Part shown: positions 8,916 through 17,870 of the stretch, piece by piece
How positions within the stretch are numbered: position 1 is the first letter of the stretch
Layout of the letters: each line of letters opens with the position of its first letter
Assembly: GCF_020035535.1 (NCBI RefSeq)
Contig: NZ_CP083349.1
Coordinates: forward strand, 1,860,001 to 1,924,000
DNA from: Ensifer adhaerens
GTDB taxonomy: Bacteria > Pseudomonadota > Alphaproteobacteria > Rhizobiales > Rhizobiaceae
Direction of reading: 5' to 3'
DNA: 64,000 nucleotides
Made by a program: the position numbers and the translations under genes
The notes under the pieces: generated by a model
What the model saw: only the letters and a program-made list of their open reading frames with translations
Told to the model about the DNA's origin: nothing
The model's database searches: none

Positions 8916-9250
8916 GGATGTCCCCTCTTGTGCATGTTTCCTTTAATCGTGCCGATTAACGGACAAAAACATGCAAAAATTCAAAGTGCTACAGCGGCCC
9001 TTTGCGCTTCCTCTAGGACGCGCGGCGCTGTCGTGCAGCGGTCGGCAACCGGAGCGACGCCCCGTCGAACACCTCCCGCTTCTCGCGTATCTATCCGCGA
9101 CACCCGCAAGGTCAAGCCTGCGCGCCTGCTTTGCACCGTTAACGAAGATCCCGAAGCAGAGCGCCGGCGCCGCCCTGTTTGGGGGAGCGGCGCAAGGAAA
9201 AACCCGCGCGGCATGCCACGCGGGTCTTGCTCATTCCCCGTCCGTATAGC
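8916..9250. other. Intergenic region between chemoreceptor and Kazal genes
   Basis: This 335-bp stretch holds the terminator of the chemoreceptor gene (9197-9225) and the leader of the Kazal gene near 8916-8960. Short open frames here lack ribosome sites and family-like sequence; I see no gene. Confidence 0.6.
9197..9225 (-). terminator. Intrinsic terminator of the chemoreceptor gene
   Basis: On the minus strand ACCCGCG pairs with CGCGGGT around a CGGCATGCCA loop, followed by TTTTTCC. It lies 26 bp beyond the stop codon at 9251. Confidence 0.8.
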
Positions 9251-11062
9251 TCAGGCGGCGCGGCCGTAGGACGAGTGCGATGTTGCCGACAGCCGGAACT
9301 TCGTCAGCAACGCCTTCAACTCACGGCTCTCCGCGGCCAGCGTTTGGCTTGCGGCCGTGGTTTCTTCCACCATCGCCGCATTCTGCTGGGTCATCTGGTC
9401 CATGCTGTTGACGGCGACATTGACCTCCTGCAATCCGGTCGCCTGTTCACGGGCGGCGGTCGCGATCGAAGCCACCTGCTCGTTGACCCGGTTGACCCGC
9501 GCTTCGATTTCCGACAACGCCTCGCCGGTCGAGCGCACCAGTTCCACCCCGGCACCGACTTCGCGGACCGAAGCGCCGATCAGTTCCTTGATCTCCTTTG
9601 CCGCACCCGCAGAGCGCTGCGCGAGTTCGCGGACCTCCTGTGCGACGACGGCAAAGCCGCGACCGGCCTCGCCGGCGCGCGCCGCCTCGACGCCGGCATT
9701 CAGCGCCAGCAGGTTGGTCTGGAAGGCGATCTCGTCGATCACCCCGATGATCTGGCCGATGCGGCCGGAGGAACCCTCGATCCGCCCCATGGCGTCTATG
9801 GCGTTGCGCACGATGCCGCCGGATTTGGCGGCACTCGCCTTGGTCTCGTTGACCATCTCGCGCGCCTCGTTCGCCCGCTCGGAAGCGTGGCGAACCGTCG
9901 AGGTGATCTCGTCGAGTGCTGCCGCCGTCTCTTCGAGCGCTGCGGCCTGCTGCTCCGTCCGGCGCGACAGGTTGTTTGCGGCCTCGGAGATGTCGCCGGC
10001 ACTGGCGGTGACGATCTCGGTCGAGTGCGAGATGGCGCCGATGACATCGCGAAGTGCGGCAACGGCCGTGTTGAAATCCTGCCTCAACTTGCCGTATTCC
10101 GGCGCGATGTGGCCGATCTCGGCTGTCAGGTCGCCGCTTGCCAAGAGCTCCAGAGCGACACCGACCGTCTCCATTGCATCCGCTTGCGCTTCCGCCGTTG
10201 CCCGCTGGCGCTGCTCGTTGCCACGCCGCTCGGAGCTGAGCCGCTCCTGCTGCTCGGCTTCGCGTGAACGCAGTTCCAGTCGTTCGCGAACGGAATCGCG
10301 CAGCACCACCAGCACCTTGGCCATCTGGCCGATCTCGTCGCCGCGGTCCGTCTCCGGAACCTCCGAAGATAGATCCTCATCGGCGATCGCCCGCATCGAG
10401 GCCTTCAGCTTCTCCACCGGCTTGACGACGCTGCGCACGATCGCAAGTGCCGCCATCAGGATGGCGAGGGCGGCCGCTGCGAGAATACCCGCGACCTGCC
10501 AGGCGCGCTCGCGGAACATCGCCGCCAGGTCGTCCGCATAGACACCCGTGCCGACCACCCAGCCCCAGGGCTTGAAGCTGGCGACATGCGAGTATTTCAG
10601 CACCGGTGCGTCAGCGCCCGGCTTTGGCCAATAGTAGTCGACGAAACCCTGACCGCTTTTTTCGACCGTCTTCACGAATTCGACGAAGAGATGCTTGCCG
10701 TTCGGGTCCTTGTTTTCGGTGAGGTCCTTGCCGTCGAGCTCGGGCTTGATCGGATGCATCACCATGGTCGGATGCATGTCGTTGACCCAGAAATAGCCGT
10801 TGCCCTGGTAGCGCATCGCCTTGATCGCCTCGAGCGCGCGCTTCTGCGCCTCTTCCCGCGAGAGTGTCCCGACCACTTCCAGCTTGTGATAGGCGTCGAA
10901 CACCGCGATCGCGTTCTCGTCCATCGCCGAGAGCATCGCCTTGCGTTCGCCGACGAGCTTTTCCTGCGCCTGGAACAGACCGAATGTCAGCGCCGCTGCC
11001 ATGGTCAAAAGCGCAAATGCCACCAGCGCGTAGAGACGCGCCGAGATTCTGAATTTCTTCAT
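9251..11062 (-). CDS. Methyl-accepting chemotaxis protein with single Cache sensor domain
   Basis: A 603-residue transmembrane chemoreceptor. The N-terminus ([20 protein letters not shown]) is the first membrane helix. A periplasmic sensor of about 150 residues follows, with [20 protein letters not shown] and [20 protein letters not shown] typical of sCache_2. A second membrane helix lies near residue 190, then HAMP regions, then the cytoplasmic signalling hairpin whose tip reads [20 protein letters not shown]. The tip binds CheA and CheW. The C-terminus ([15 protein letters not shown]) lacks the CheR-docking pentapeptide. The ATG at 11062 follows AGGGGA at good spacing; the TTG two codons earlier is less likely. 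Ligand unknown; sCache_2 domains often bind small organic acids. Confidence 0.93.
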   Translation of the reverse strand: MKKFRISARLYALVAFALLTMAAALTFGLFQAQEKLVGERKAMLSAMDENAIAVFDAYHKLEVVGTLSREEAQKRALEAIKAMRYQGNGYFWVNDMHPTMVMHPIKPELDGKDLTENKDPNGKHLFVEFVKTVEKSGQGFVDYYWPKPGADAPVLKYSHVASFKPWGWVVGTGVYADDLAAMFRERAWQVAGILAAAALAILMAALAIVRSVVKPVEKLKASMRAIADEDLSSEVPETDRGDEIGQMAKVLVVLRDSVRERLELRSREAEQQERLSSERRGNEQRQRATAEAQADAMETVGVALELLASGDLTAEIGHIAPEYGKLRQDFNTAVAALRDVIGAISHSTEIVTASAGDISEAANNLSRRTEQQAAALEETAAALDEITSTVRHASERANEAREMVNETKASAAKSGGIVRNAIDAMGRIEGSSGRIGQIIGVIDEIAFQTNLLALNAGVEAARAGEAGRGFAVVAQEVRELAQRSAGAAKEIKELIGASVREVGAGVELVRSTGEALSEIEARVNRVNEQVASIATAAREQATGLQEVNVAVNSMDQMTQQNAAMVEETTAASQTLAAESRELKALLTKFRLSATSHSSYGRAA

Positions 11063-11335
11063 TGCCAATCCCCTGCCCCTTCGGCGCTCCCCGCGCCGCC
11101 CTTTCAGAACCTGGTCGCCGCCAGCATGGCCGTCCGCACTCCAAGAGCTTGCAGGGTAGGAAGAGGTCTTTGCAAAGCCCCTAACAACCGATCCCTAAAT
11201 TTGACTTTTCTCAAGAACCACTCCGAAAGTCTAAGGTGACGGCACGGTGGATTGCGACCCGTATGTGCGGCGGCGGGCCTTCCCTCGACAAGCGCGGTCG
11301 GGTTACATCTTTCATCCAACAGGGAGACAGGCCGC

Positions 11336-11725
11336 ATGACCGAACAGATCAAACCGACCGGCGAACTGACCTTGCGCACGCTCGCCATGCCCGGCGACGC
11401 CAATGCGGCCGGCGATATCTTCGGTGGCTGGGTGATGGCGCAGATGGACCTTTCCTGCGGCATCCGCGCGGCCGAGCGCGCTCGTGGCCGCGTCGTCACC
11501 GCCGCAGTCAAGGAGATGGCCTTCGCGCTCCCTGTCAAGATCGGCGACACGCTCTGCATCTATACCGATGTCGTCAAGGTCGGCCGCACCTCAATGACGC
11601 TCAAGGTCGAGGCCTGGGCGCAGCGCTATCTCTCGCATCTCATGGAAAAGGTGACGGACGCGATCTTCGTCATGGTCGCGCTAGACGAAAACGGCAAACC
11701 CAAGCCGGTTCCGGCGGAGGAATAG
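11336..11725 (+). CDS. yciA: Acyl-CoA thioesterase, YciA family
   Basis: A 129-residue hotdog-fold thioesterase that hydrolyses acyl-CoA to free acid and CoA in the cytoplasm. The start ATG at 11336 follows the ribosome site GGGAGAC. Core motifs are TLAMPGDANAAGDIFGGWVM near residue 13, where the Asp of the catalytic region and the hotdog helix lie, and VVTAAVKEMAFALPVKIGD near residue 50. The length and both motifs match YciA enzymes, which act as hexamers on a wide range of chain lengths. It diverges from the chemoreceptor gene and lies 13 bp before a membrane protein gene on the same strand. Confidence 0.88.
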   Translation: MTEQIKPTGELTLRTLAMPGDANAAGDIFGGWVMAQMDLSCGIRAAERARGRVVTAAVKEMAFALPVKIGDTLCIYTDVVKVGRTSMTLKVEAWAQRYLSHLMEKVTDAIFVMVALDENGKPKPVPAEE

Positions 11726-11738
11726 GAGCCGCATCCCC

Positions 11739-12329
11739 ATGGAGCAGATCCAGCCCGACCCGGCGATCTTCTCGCATATCCGCACTGTCATGGGCATGGT
11801 CGTCAGCCTCAGCCTGGCACGGCTCCTGAGTGGCGTGGCGCTCTTCGTACAACATCCCGGCAAGACGCGCGTCTACTGGATCCACCTCGGCTGGGTCCTG
11901 TTCATGTTCGTCTTCCTCGTGCATTTCTGGTGGTGGGAGTTCCACCTGCATTCACTGGCCGTGATCGACGTCAGCGTCTACCTGTTCGTCATTCTCTATT
12001 GCTGCGTCTTCTTCTTTCTCTGCGTAATGCTGTTCCCGACGACGCTCGACGACTATAGCGACTACGAACACTATTTCATGTCGCGCCGGGCCTGGTTCTT
12101 CGGTTTCCTCGCGCTGGCCTTTGCCGTCGACCTCGTCGACACCGCGCTGAAGGGCAAGCAGTATTTCGCCTCCTATGGCCTCGAATACCCTGCCCGCAAC
12201 GCTGCCTATATCGTCTTCTGCATCGCCGCCGCCCTCACCTCTGACCGGCGCTTTCATGCAGCGTTCGTCGTCCTGGCGGTCGCCTATCAGCTGCTGTGGA
12301 TGTATCGGGCCTTCGACCTCCTGGATTAA
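11739..12329 (+). CDS. Hypothetical polytopic membrane protein
   Basis: A 196-residue protein with five or six hydrophobic segments, rich in Phe, Trp and Tyr (VLFMFVFLVHFWWWEFHLHS near residue 50, VILYCCVFFFLCVMLFP near residue 85). There is a short acidic loop, TTLDDYSDYEHYFMSRRAWF, near residue 103. I do not recognise a named family or catalytic motif. It starts 13 bp after yciA, so cotranscription is likely, but no functional link is clear. A weak stem-loop (12363-12388) follows. Confidence 0.75.
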   Translation: MEQIQPDPAIFSHIRTVMGMVVSLSLARLLSGVALFVQHPGKTRVYWIHLGWVLFMFVFLVHFWWWEFHLHSLAVIDVSVYLFVILYCCVFFFLCVMLFPTTLDDYSDYEHYFMSRRAWFFGFLALAFAVDLVDTALKGKQYFASYGLEYPARNAAYIVFCIAAALTSDRRFHAAFVVLAVAYQLLWMYRAFDLLD

Positions 12330-12452
12330 GGCAGCGACGGGATCGGCTGCGGAGGAATTCACCCTCGCCCCTTGATCCGAAGGCGAGGCGGTGCTTTATC
12401 CGTTAGTCATATTTGAATCTCGCATCCTGACACGTCGGGGGACTGTCGCATC

Positions 12453-13088
12453 ATGGAAATCTTTACCGCTGCCGGTCTGGCAGCGCTTCTGCAAGTCATC
12501 GTCATCGACCTCGTTCTCGCCGGCGACAACGCCGTCGTGATCGGTCTCGCTGCGGCCGGGCTTCCGACCGAGCAGCGCAAGAAGGTCATTCTGGTCGGCA
12601 TCATCGCGGCGACCGTCCTGCGCGTGGCGCTCGCCAGCGTCACCGTACAACTCCTCGAAATCATCGGCCTGCTGCTGGCCGGCGGCATCCTGCTTCTCTG
12701 GGTCTGCTGGAAGATGTGGCGCGAAATTCGTGAACAGCAGGCAGCGAACGCCGCAGGCGAAAGCGGTGCTGCCGCCGACATGCCGAAAAAGACCTTCATG
12801 CAGGCGGCCATTCAGATCGTCGTCGCCGACGTTTCGATGTCGCTCGACAACGTCCTTGCCGTCGCCGGCGCCGCCCGCGAACACCCGACGATCCTCGTCG
12901 TCGGCCTCGTGCTCTCGATCGCGATGATGGGCGTCGCCGCGGGCTTCATTGCCCGGCTGCTCAACCGCTACCACTGGATCGCCTACATCGGTCTCGCGAT
13001 CATCCTCTACGTCGCGCTCGACATGATCTATCGCGGCTCGGTCGAAGTCTGGCCGCACGTGGCCCCGGCCGTGGCGGCGATGGTCTAG
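12453..13088 (+). CDS. TerC-family membrane protein (YjbE type)
   Basis: A 211-residue integral membrane protein of the TerC superfamily. The conserved acidic transmembrane motifs are visible: VIDLVLAGDNAVVIGLAAAG near residue 25 and VVADVSMSLDNVLAVAGAA near residue 130, each with Asp and Asn within a helix. TerC relatives move metal ions, several of them manganese, across the membrane; the paired Asp residues are the likely metal site. There are about seven predicted helices. The upstream 120 bp showed no clear yybP-ykoY manganese riboswitch. A strong terminator follows 32 bp after the stop. Confidence 0.88.
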   Translation: MEIFTAAGLAALLQVIVIDLVLAGDNAVVIGLAAAGLPTEQRKKVILVGIIAATVLRVALASVTVQLLEIIGLLLAGGILLLWVCWKMWREIREQQAANAAGESGAAADMPKKTFMQAAIQIVVADVSMSLDNVLAVAGAAREHPTILVVGLVLSIAMMGVAAGFIARLLNRYHWIAYIGLAIILYVALDMIYRGSVEVWPHVAPAVAAMV

Positions 13089-13120
13089 TACCGAACCGAA
13101 ACGTTACTTTGACACATGGA

Positions 13121-13156
13121 AAGGCAGGGCCGGTGCCCTGCCTTTTCTCGTTTTTT
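13121..13156 (+). terminator. Intrinsic terminator of the TerC gene
   Basis: AAGGCAGGGC pairs with GCCCTGCCTT around a CGGT tetraloop and is followed by TTCTCGTTTTTT. It lies between the TerC gene and the convergent DUF486 gene. Confidence 0.9.
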
Positions 13157-13198
13157 CAGCGTTGGGAAACCGCAAGCGGCGCCACGAGGCGCCCCTCT

Positions 13199-13552
13199 TC
13201 AGCCCTTGAAGATGAAGGAAGCGCCGACGGCAATCAGGGCAAAGCCGACGAGATGGTTCCAGCCGATCGACTCCTTCAGCCAGAAGACCGAAAAGGCGGC
13301 GAAGACCAGCAGCGTGATCACCTCCTGCATCGTCTTCAGCTGCGCCGCGGAATAGACCTGATGGCCGATGCGGTTTGCCGGAACCGCCAGGCAATATTCG
13401 AAGAAGGCGATACCCCAGCTTGCCACGATCGCCATGTAGAGCGGTGACGATGTGTACTTCAGATGCCCGTACCAGGCGAAGGTCATGAAGACATTGGAAA
13501 TCAGGAGCAGAAGAATCGGCCAGAGATAGGCCGGAGAGAGTGTGAAGGACAT
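13199..13552 (-). CDS. DMT-superfamily protein, DUF486
   Basis: A 117-residue membrane protein with four hydrophobic helices, the usual size of DUF486 proteins in the drug/metabolite transporter superfamily. The ATG at 13552 gives MSFTLSPAYLWPILLLLISN; the open frame continues far upstream but without family-like sequence. Other recognisable stretches are FMTFAWYGHLKYTSSPLYMA and VYSAAQLKTMQEVITLLVFA. No substrate is known for the family. It is convergent with the TerC gene and divergent from the NlpC-like gene across a 484-bp gap. Confidence 0.85.
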   Translation of the reverse strand: MSFTLSPAYLWPILLLLISNVFMTFAWYGHLKYTSSPLYMAIVASWGIAFFEYCLAVPANRIGHQVYSAAQLKTMQEVITLLVFAAFSVFWLKESIGWNHLVGFALIAVGASFIFKG

Positions 13553-14036
13553 TGAGAACCTCAGTGCGCGAATCGTGCTCCGACGATGCGCCGCGGCCGT
13601 ATTCGGGCGCAAGTCCTGCGGGCTCCGATCGGAACAACTGACGCCTTGGAGCGGGCTGATTCGAGATTTTCTGCCGGTCAGAGCGGCGAATCGCCATCGT
13701 ACGGGCACTTTTTCCGTCATTTAGCAAGTGCTGCCCCAATATTTTACGGGTTTTGCCACAATTTTGTACTGGCGCATGAGCAATGTCGCTCGACTGTCCG
13801 ACGGGACAGGCAGGGGAATACCACACTTCGAAACGGCGGTTGCCGTGAAGTTGGCTCCGCGCTTTGAGCGCGGTTCGCCGACAGGCCGATGCTGCGTCTT
13901 AGGCGCTGGGCACGCGCATGTCCGCTGAATTTTCCCAAGGGAACTTTGGAAACAGTTGAGCAACCGGGTGCCATGCCGGCGATCGCCAGGCCGCCCCGAC
14001 TGTTAGCACCCAGCAACTTGTCAAGGAGACCTGACC
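13553..14036. other. Divergent intergenic region
   Basis: The 484 bp between two divergent genes contain an A+T-richer part near 13725-13790 that probably holds the promoters. I found no inverted repeat of note, no RNA gene and no believable coding frame. Confidence 0.5.
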
Positions 14037-14480
14037 ATGAAGGTCCTGGCGTTTCTTGCGGCTGCCTATGTCGCGCTCCTTTCGCCAAATCTCGCCAGCG
14101 CGGGCATGCTTGCCCAGGCGCAGCAATACAAAGGCCTGCACGAGGTCAAGAACAACAAGACCCTTCGTGCAGCGCTCGGTATCAATCCGGCACGCACCCC
14201 CTGGTGCGGTCATTTCATGGGCATGGTTGCCCGCAAGTCCGGTCGCAGTCCACCACAGAGCTTCGGCTTCGCCCGCTCGTGGCTACGCTTCGGTGCACCG
14301 GTGAAGCTCGCCTATGCGCGCGCCGGCGATATCGTCGTGGTTCGAACCGGTCGCGGCTACCACGTCGGTATCCTGGCCGCGCTCACGAAATCGACGGCGC
14401 AGCTGATCGGTGGCAACCAGTCTGGCGGGGTCAGGGTCTCGCAGTTCGCCCGCCGCCAGGTGGTCGGCGTCAGGCGTTAG
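14037..14480 (+). CDS. Secreted NlpC/P60-like (CHAP-type) hydrolase
   Basis: A 147-residue exported protein. The first 22 residues form a signal peptide (MKVLAFLAAAYVALLSPNLA then SAG). The mature part carries TPWCGHFMGMVARKSG near residue 58, whose Cys fits the nucleophile of papain-like cell-wall peptidases, and RAGDIVVVRTGRGYHVGILA near residue 98, whose His completes the dyad. This layout matches the small TIGR02594-type proteins. It probably cleaves peptide bonds in peptidoglycan or acts as an amidase in the periplasm. The gene follows a GGAGA ribosome site at about 14023 and stands alone. Confidence 0.8.
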   Translation: MKVLAFLAAAYVALLSPNLASAGMLAQAQQYKGLHEVKNNKTLRAALGINPARTPWCGHFMGMVARKSGRSPPQSFGFARSWLRFGAPVKLAYARAGDIVVVRTGRGYHVGILAALTKSTAQLIGGNQSGGVRVSQFARRQVVGVRR

Positions 14481-14609
14481 GCTGGAAGCTACGCGAATCC
14501 GGGCGCAGAACCGTTTCGCACCTTAAGCCGGGGTTGCACCCGAGCTTGGGAGCCGAGCCGGAACTGACATCTGTGTCGCTGCGTCGGGCGGGTCGCCGAT
14601 GCGCGTCCC

Positions 14610-15125
14610 CTAGGCAAGCGTCAAGCGCATTGCGCAACGCCGCTCTGCCGGAAGGCCGTGCGCCGCTTCGTTGGCAAGGATCTGCGCCAGACGTGCGTCG
14701 AGTTCGTCCGCGGCAAGCGTTGAAAAGCCGAGTGTGCGGTAGAAGTGTTCGTTCCATTTGAGATCGCGGAACGTCGTCAGCGTGACCGCGGTGCGCGAAT
14801 TGGCGCGCGCATGCCCGATCGCAGCCGCCATCAAGGCGCGGCCGAGCCCCCGGCCCTGGCATTCCTCAAGCACCGCAAGCTGCCAGATGTGCAAGTCCCC
14901 GTCGGCCGCCGCGGCGCAAAGGAAGCCCCTCGGACGATCATGCCCGTCGACGGATACCAGGGACAGGCCGGTGCGCAGAAACTCGACATGAGCCTCGGCG
15001 GACTGCACGTCGTCGTCGGCAATCCAGGCAAGGTCGGGGACGGTGCGAAAAAGCGTGCCGGACGAGCGTTCAATCTCGGGCAGCAGAATTGCATCGTCTT
15101 CGCGGGTGGGTCGAATCAGGGTCAT
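14610..15125 (-). CDS. GNAT-family N-acetyltransferase
   Basis: A 171-residue acetyltransferase that would move an acetyl group from acetyl-CoA to an amine. The N-terminus MTLIRPTREDDAILLPEIER is the usual GNAT first strand and helix. The acetyl-CoA pyrophosphate loop is visible in LAVLEECQGRGLGRALMAAA near residue 85 (Q/R-x-x-G-x-G/A), and the C-terminal strand in FRDLKWNEHFYRTLGFSTL. The substrate cannot be told. It lies between the NlpC-like gene (convergent) and a racemase gene on the same strand 90 bp upstream. Confidence 0.88.
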   Translation of the reverse strand: MTLIRPTREDDAILLPEIERSSGTLFRTVPDLAWIADDDVQSAEAHVEFLRTGLSLVSVDGHDRPRGFLCAAAADGDLHIWQLAVLEECQGRGLGRALMAAAIGHARANSRTAVTLTTFRDLKWNEHFYRTLGFSTLAADELDARLAQILANEAAHGLPAERRCAMRLTLA

Positions 15126-15215
15126 GGCAACCGCATCCTATAGCGCCGAGCGCTTCATCTGTGGCCTGAAGTTCGCTGTCGGCGTTCATGTTCGAAATTT
15201 CATTACCCGGCTAAC

Positions 15216-15866
15216 CTATCGCCAGCCGGCGACGGCGGACATTGCCGCCTCAAGTCCGGCTGCCGGGCTGGACAGTGGCCGCGGGCCGTTGCGGACGTGG
15301 TCGGCGGCACCGGTCATGGATGCCTGGGCGAGCGCAACGATCGTGGCGCCGTCCCCATATCCTGCTTCGGCCGCCTGCGCGACGGCCGCAAGGTAGCCGT
15401 CACGGTTTCCCTCCTTGAACAGGGCCCAGGCACCTTCGACGAGACGAACCTCGATATCGGCACCGGAACGATGTGCCGCCGCGGCGAAAAGCGCAGTCGT
15501 TGGGGCGACCGTCGTTTCCACCGCGCAGAGCGCCACGACTTTGCCGCCGGCCGCCGCCGCTTTCTCGGCCAGCGCGGCATCGACGCGCAGGATCGGGACG
15601 GCAGCCCCCATCCCGGCCTTTGCCACGCTTGGCCCGAGCGTCGAGCAGGTCAGCAGCACCACATCCGCCTCGCGCGCCAACGCCGATAGGATCACCGCGG
15701 TTTCTTCCGTGATTTCCTCGCTCAGGCCGCCCGCCAGTTCTGCAGCCCCCAGCAGATCGGCCCTGACCGCATGGCGCAACGTCACATCGGAAACTCCGAG
15801 CTGGCGCGCAGCGCTCTCGAAAACGGCAACGTTGCTATCGGCCGTATGCAGGCAGGAAATGATCAT
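15216..15866 (-). CDS. Aspartate/glutamate racemase-family protein
   Basis: A 216-residue protein of the Asp/Glu/hydantoin racemase superfamily. The ATG at 15866 (MIISCLHTADSNVAVFESAA) is preferred over an upstream start at 15962. Two cysteines, one in each lobe, fit the two-base mechanism: VVLLTCSTLGPSVAKAG near residue 78 and VVALCAVETTVAPTTALFAA near residue 115. Family members racemise amino acids or act as maleate isomerase or hydantoin racemase; the substrate here is unknown. The gene is not obviously part of an operon. The GNAT gene lies downstream on the same strand. Confidence 0.83.
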   Translation of the reverse strand: MIISCLHTADSNVAVFESAARQLGVSDVTLRHAVRADLLGAAELAGGLSEEITEETAVILSALAREADVVLLTCSTLGPSVAKAGMGAAVPILRVDAALAEKAAAAGGKVVALCAVETTVAPTTALFAAAAHRSGADIEVRLVEGAWALFKEGNRDGYLAAVAQAAEAGYGDGATIVALAQASMTGAADHVRNGPRPLSSPAAGLEAAMSAVAGWR

Positions 15867-16109
15867 GTGAAGGCCCCGTGACTGAGGATCGCCCGCGACG
15901 CCGCGGTGTCGATTCCGCGAAACTTGCACAATCACCGCATTCAGGGAAGCGCCACTGGACACAATCTGCCGTAGAGACCGCTTGGGCTGTTTTTACGCCT
16001 CCGGCCCAGTAATGGACACAAATCGGGTAATTTATACTTCTCGCGTTTTCTAATTTAAGTTACGCTCATCTTCATTCTGACCAGATTGCCACGGGAGGGG
16101 CTGGCCCTC

Positions 16110-17864
16110 TTGGAACGGAAGCTCGCCGTGATCCTTGCTGCCGATGTCGCTGGCTACAGCCGCCTTGTCGCGATCGATGAGGAAGGCGCGCTCGCAACGC
16201 TGGCCACCTACTGCGCAACGATCTCGGGCCTTGTGAGCGAGCATGGCGGCCGCATCTTCGGCGGCGCTGGCGACAGCCTGGTTGCGGAGTTCCAGAGCGC
16301 GGTGCAGGCCGTCCGCGCAGCGGTGGCGATCCAGAGAACCTTGCAGCGGCGAAATGCCGACCTCTCGCCGGAGCGGCGCATGCAGTTCCGTATCGGCCTC
16401 AATCTCGGAGACGTCGTGGTCGACGGTGGCAACCTGCTCGGCGACGGCGTCAACGTGGCGGCGCGGTTGCAACAGGTCGCGCAGCCGACCGATATCTGCA
16501 TTTCCGGTGCACTGCACGACCAGATCGTCGGCAAACTCGAATTTCCCGTGCATCGGCTTGGCGATCGGGCGCTCAAGAACATGCCGCGCCCGGTGCCGGT
16601 GCACCGCGTCGACTGGCATGAGAACCCCGTGAAGCCGGACCTGCCCGGCATGCCGCTTGCCCTGCCCGACAAGCCGTCGATCGCCGTGCTGCCCTTCGTC
16701 AACATGTCCGGCGACCCCGAACAGGATTTCTTTGCCGACGGGCTGACCGAAGACATCATCACCGCGCTGTCGCTCTACCGCTGGTTCTTCGTCATCGCCC
16801 GCAACTCCTCCTTCGCCTATAAGGGCCGCGCCGTCGACGTCAAACAGATCGGCCGCGACCTCGGCGTGCGCTACATCGTCGAGGGCAGCGTGCGCCGCGC
16901 AGGCTCGCGCGTCCGCGTCACCGGACAGCTGATCGAGGCCGAAACCGGCATCCACCTCTGGGCACAGCGCTACGAGCGCGAATTCGCCGACATTTTCGCC
17001 ATCCAGGATGAGATCACCCAACATGTCGTCGCGGCGATCGAGCCCGAGATCCTGATCGGCGAGAACCGTCGGGCCCTCTTGCGCGGCAGCGACAATCTCG
17101 ACGCCTACGAATGCCACATGCGCGGCACCCTGTTGCATAATGCGCAGGATTCCGCTGCCCATTTCAACGAGGCGATCGAATGGCAGCGACGCGCGATCGG
17201 CCTCGATCCCGATTTTGGCCGTGCGCACATGATGCTGGCCCGCTCGCTCTTTGCCCGCTGCTATTTCGGCTTCAGCGACGATATCGACCGCGACAGCGCG
17301 GAGTTGCGAGCGGAAGCGGAGCGCGCCGTCGTGATCGAGGATCACGATCCCTATTGCCACTACGTCATGTGTCTCGCGAATTTCGCCGTCCAGCGGCCGC
17401 ATGCCGCAGTCCAGGAAGCGCAACAGGCGATCGATCTCAATCCCAACTTCGCCCTCGCCCATATGGCGCTTGGCTGGGCGCGCATCTACATCGGCCGCTT
17501 CGCCGAAGCGCTCGATCCGCTGCACACGGCGCTGCGGCTGAGCCCGCACGACCCGCTGACCTATCTCTTCCTCAACCGCATCGCGCTTGCCCACTACCAC
17601 CTCGGTGACTACGAGCAAGCGCTGCAGCACGCCGAGCGGGCGCTGCTCCTGCGCCGCACCTATTTCAACCTGGTCATCCTGCTCGCCTGCCTGGGCCAGC
17701 TTGATCGCAAGGAGGAAGCCCGCAGGATCGTTCCCGAGGCCGTCGCCAACGCCCCCGTAGACCTGCCGCGCTACTGGCGCTTCTTCACCGGCTATGTCGA
17801 TCCCGCCGACCACGCGCATTTCAAAGACGGGCTCGTCAAGGCGGGCCTGCCCATCGTCCCGTAG
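16110..17864 (+). CDS. Class III nucleotide cyclase with TolB-like and TPR regions
   Basis: A protein of about 584 residues. The N-terminal 150 residues are a class III cyclase domain: ERKLAVILAADVAGYSRL holds the first metal Asp, GGRIFGGAGDSLVAEF the second, and LLGDGVNVAARLQQ the transition-state region. A TolB-like domain follows (KPSIAVLPFVNMSGDPEQDF, then RYIVEGSVRRAGSRVRVTGQ), and the last 250 residues have TPR-like helices (ALAHMALGWARIYIGRFAEA). It should make cAMP in the cytoplasm, with the other domains as sensor. I prefer the TTG at 16110 because GGAGGGG lies 9 bases upstream; an in-frame TTG at 16086 is the alternative. A CHASE2 cyclase gene follows 6 bp after the stop. Confidence 0.85.
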   Translation: MERKLAVILAADVAGYSRLVAIDEEGALATLATYCATISGLVSEHGGRIFGGAGDSLVAEFQSAVQAVRAAVAIQRTLQRRNADLSPERRMQFRIGLNLGDVVVDGGNLLGDGVNVAARLQQVAQPTDICISGALHDQIVGKLEFPVHRLGDRALKNMPRPVPVHRVDWHENPVKPDLPGMPLALPDKPSIAVLPFVNMSGDPEQDFFADGLTEDIITALSLYRWFFVIARNSSFAYKGRAVDVKQIGRDLGVRYIVEGSVRRAGSRVRVTGQLIEAETGIHLWAQRYEREFADIFAIQDEITQHVVAAIEPEILIGENRRALLRGSDNLDAYECHMRGTLLHNAQDSAAHFNEAIEWQRRAIGLDPDFGRAHMMLARSLFARCYFGFSDDIDRDSAELRAEAERAVVIEDHDPYCHYVMCLANFAVQRPHAAVQEAQQAIDLNPNFALAHMALGWARIYIGRFAEALDPLHTALRLSPHDPLTYLFLNRIALAHYHLGDYEQALQHAERALLLRRTYFNLVILLACLGQLDRKEEARRIVPEAVANAPVDLPRYWRFFTGYVDPADHAHFKDGLVKAGLPIVP

Positions 17865-17870
17865 GCCGCC

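Noticed and set aside
12330..12452. Possible yybP-ykoY manganese riboswitch before the TerC gene
   Set aside because: The leader is short and I could not find the conserved core; only a weak stem (12363-12388) is present.
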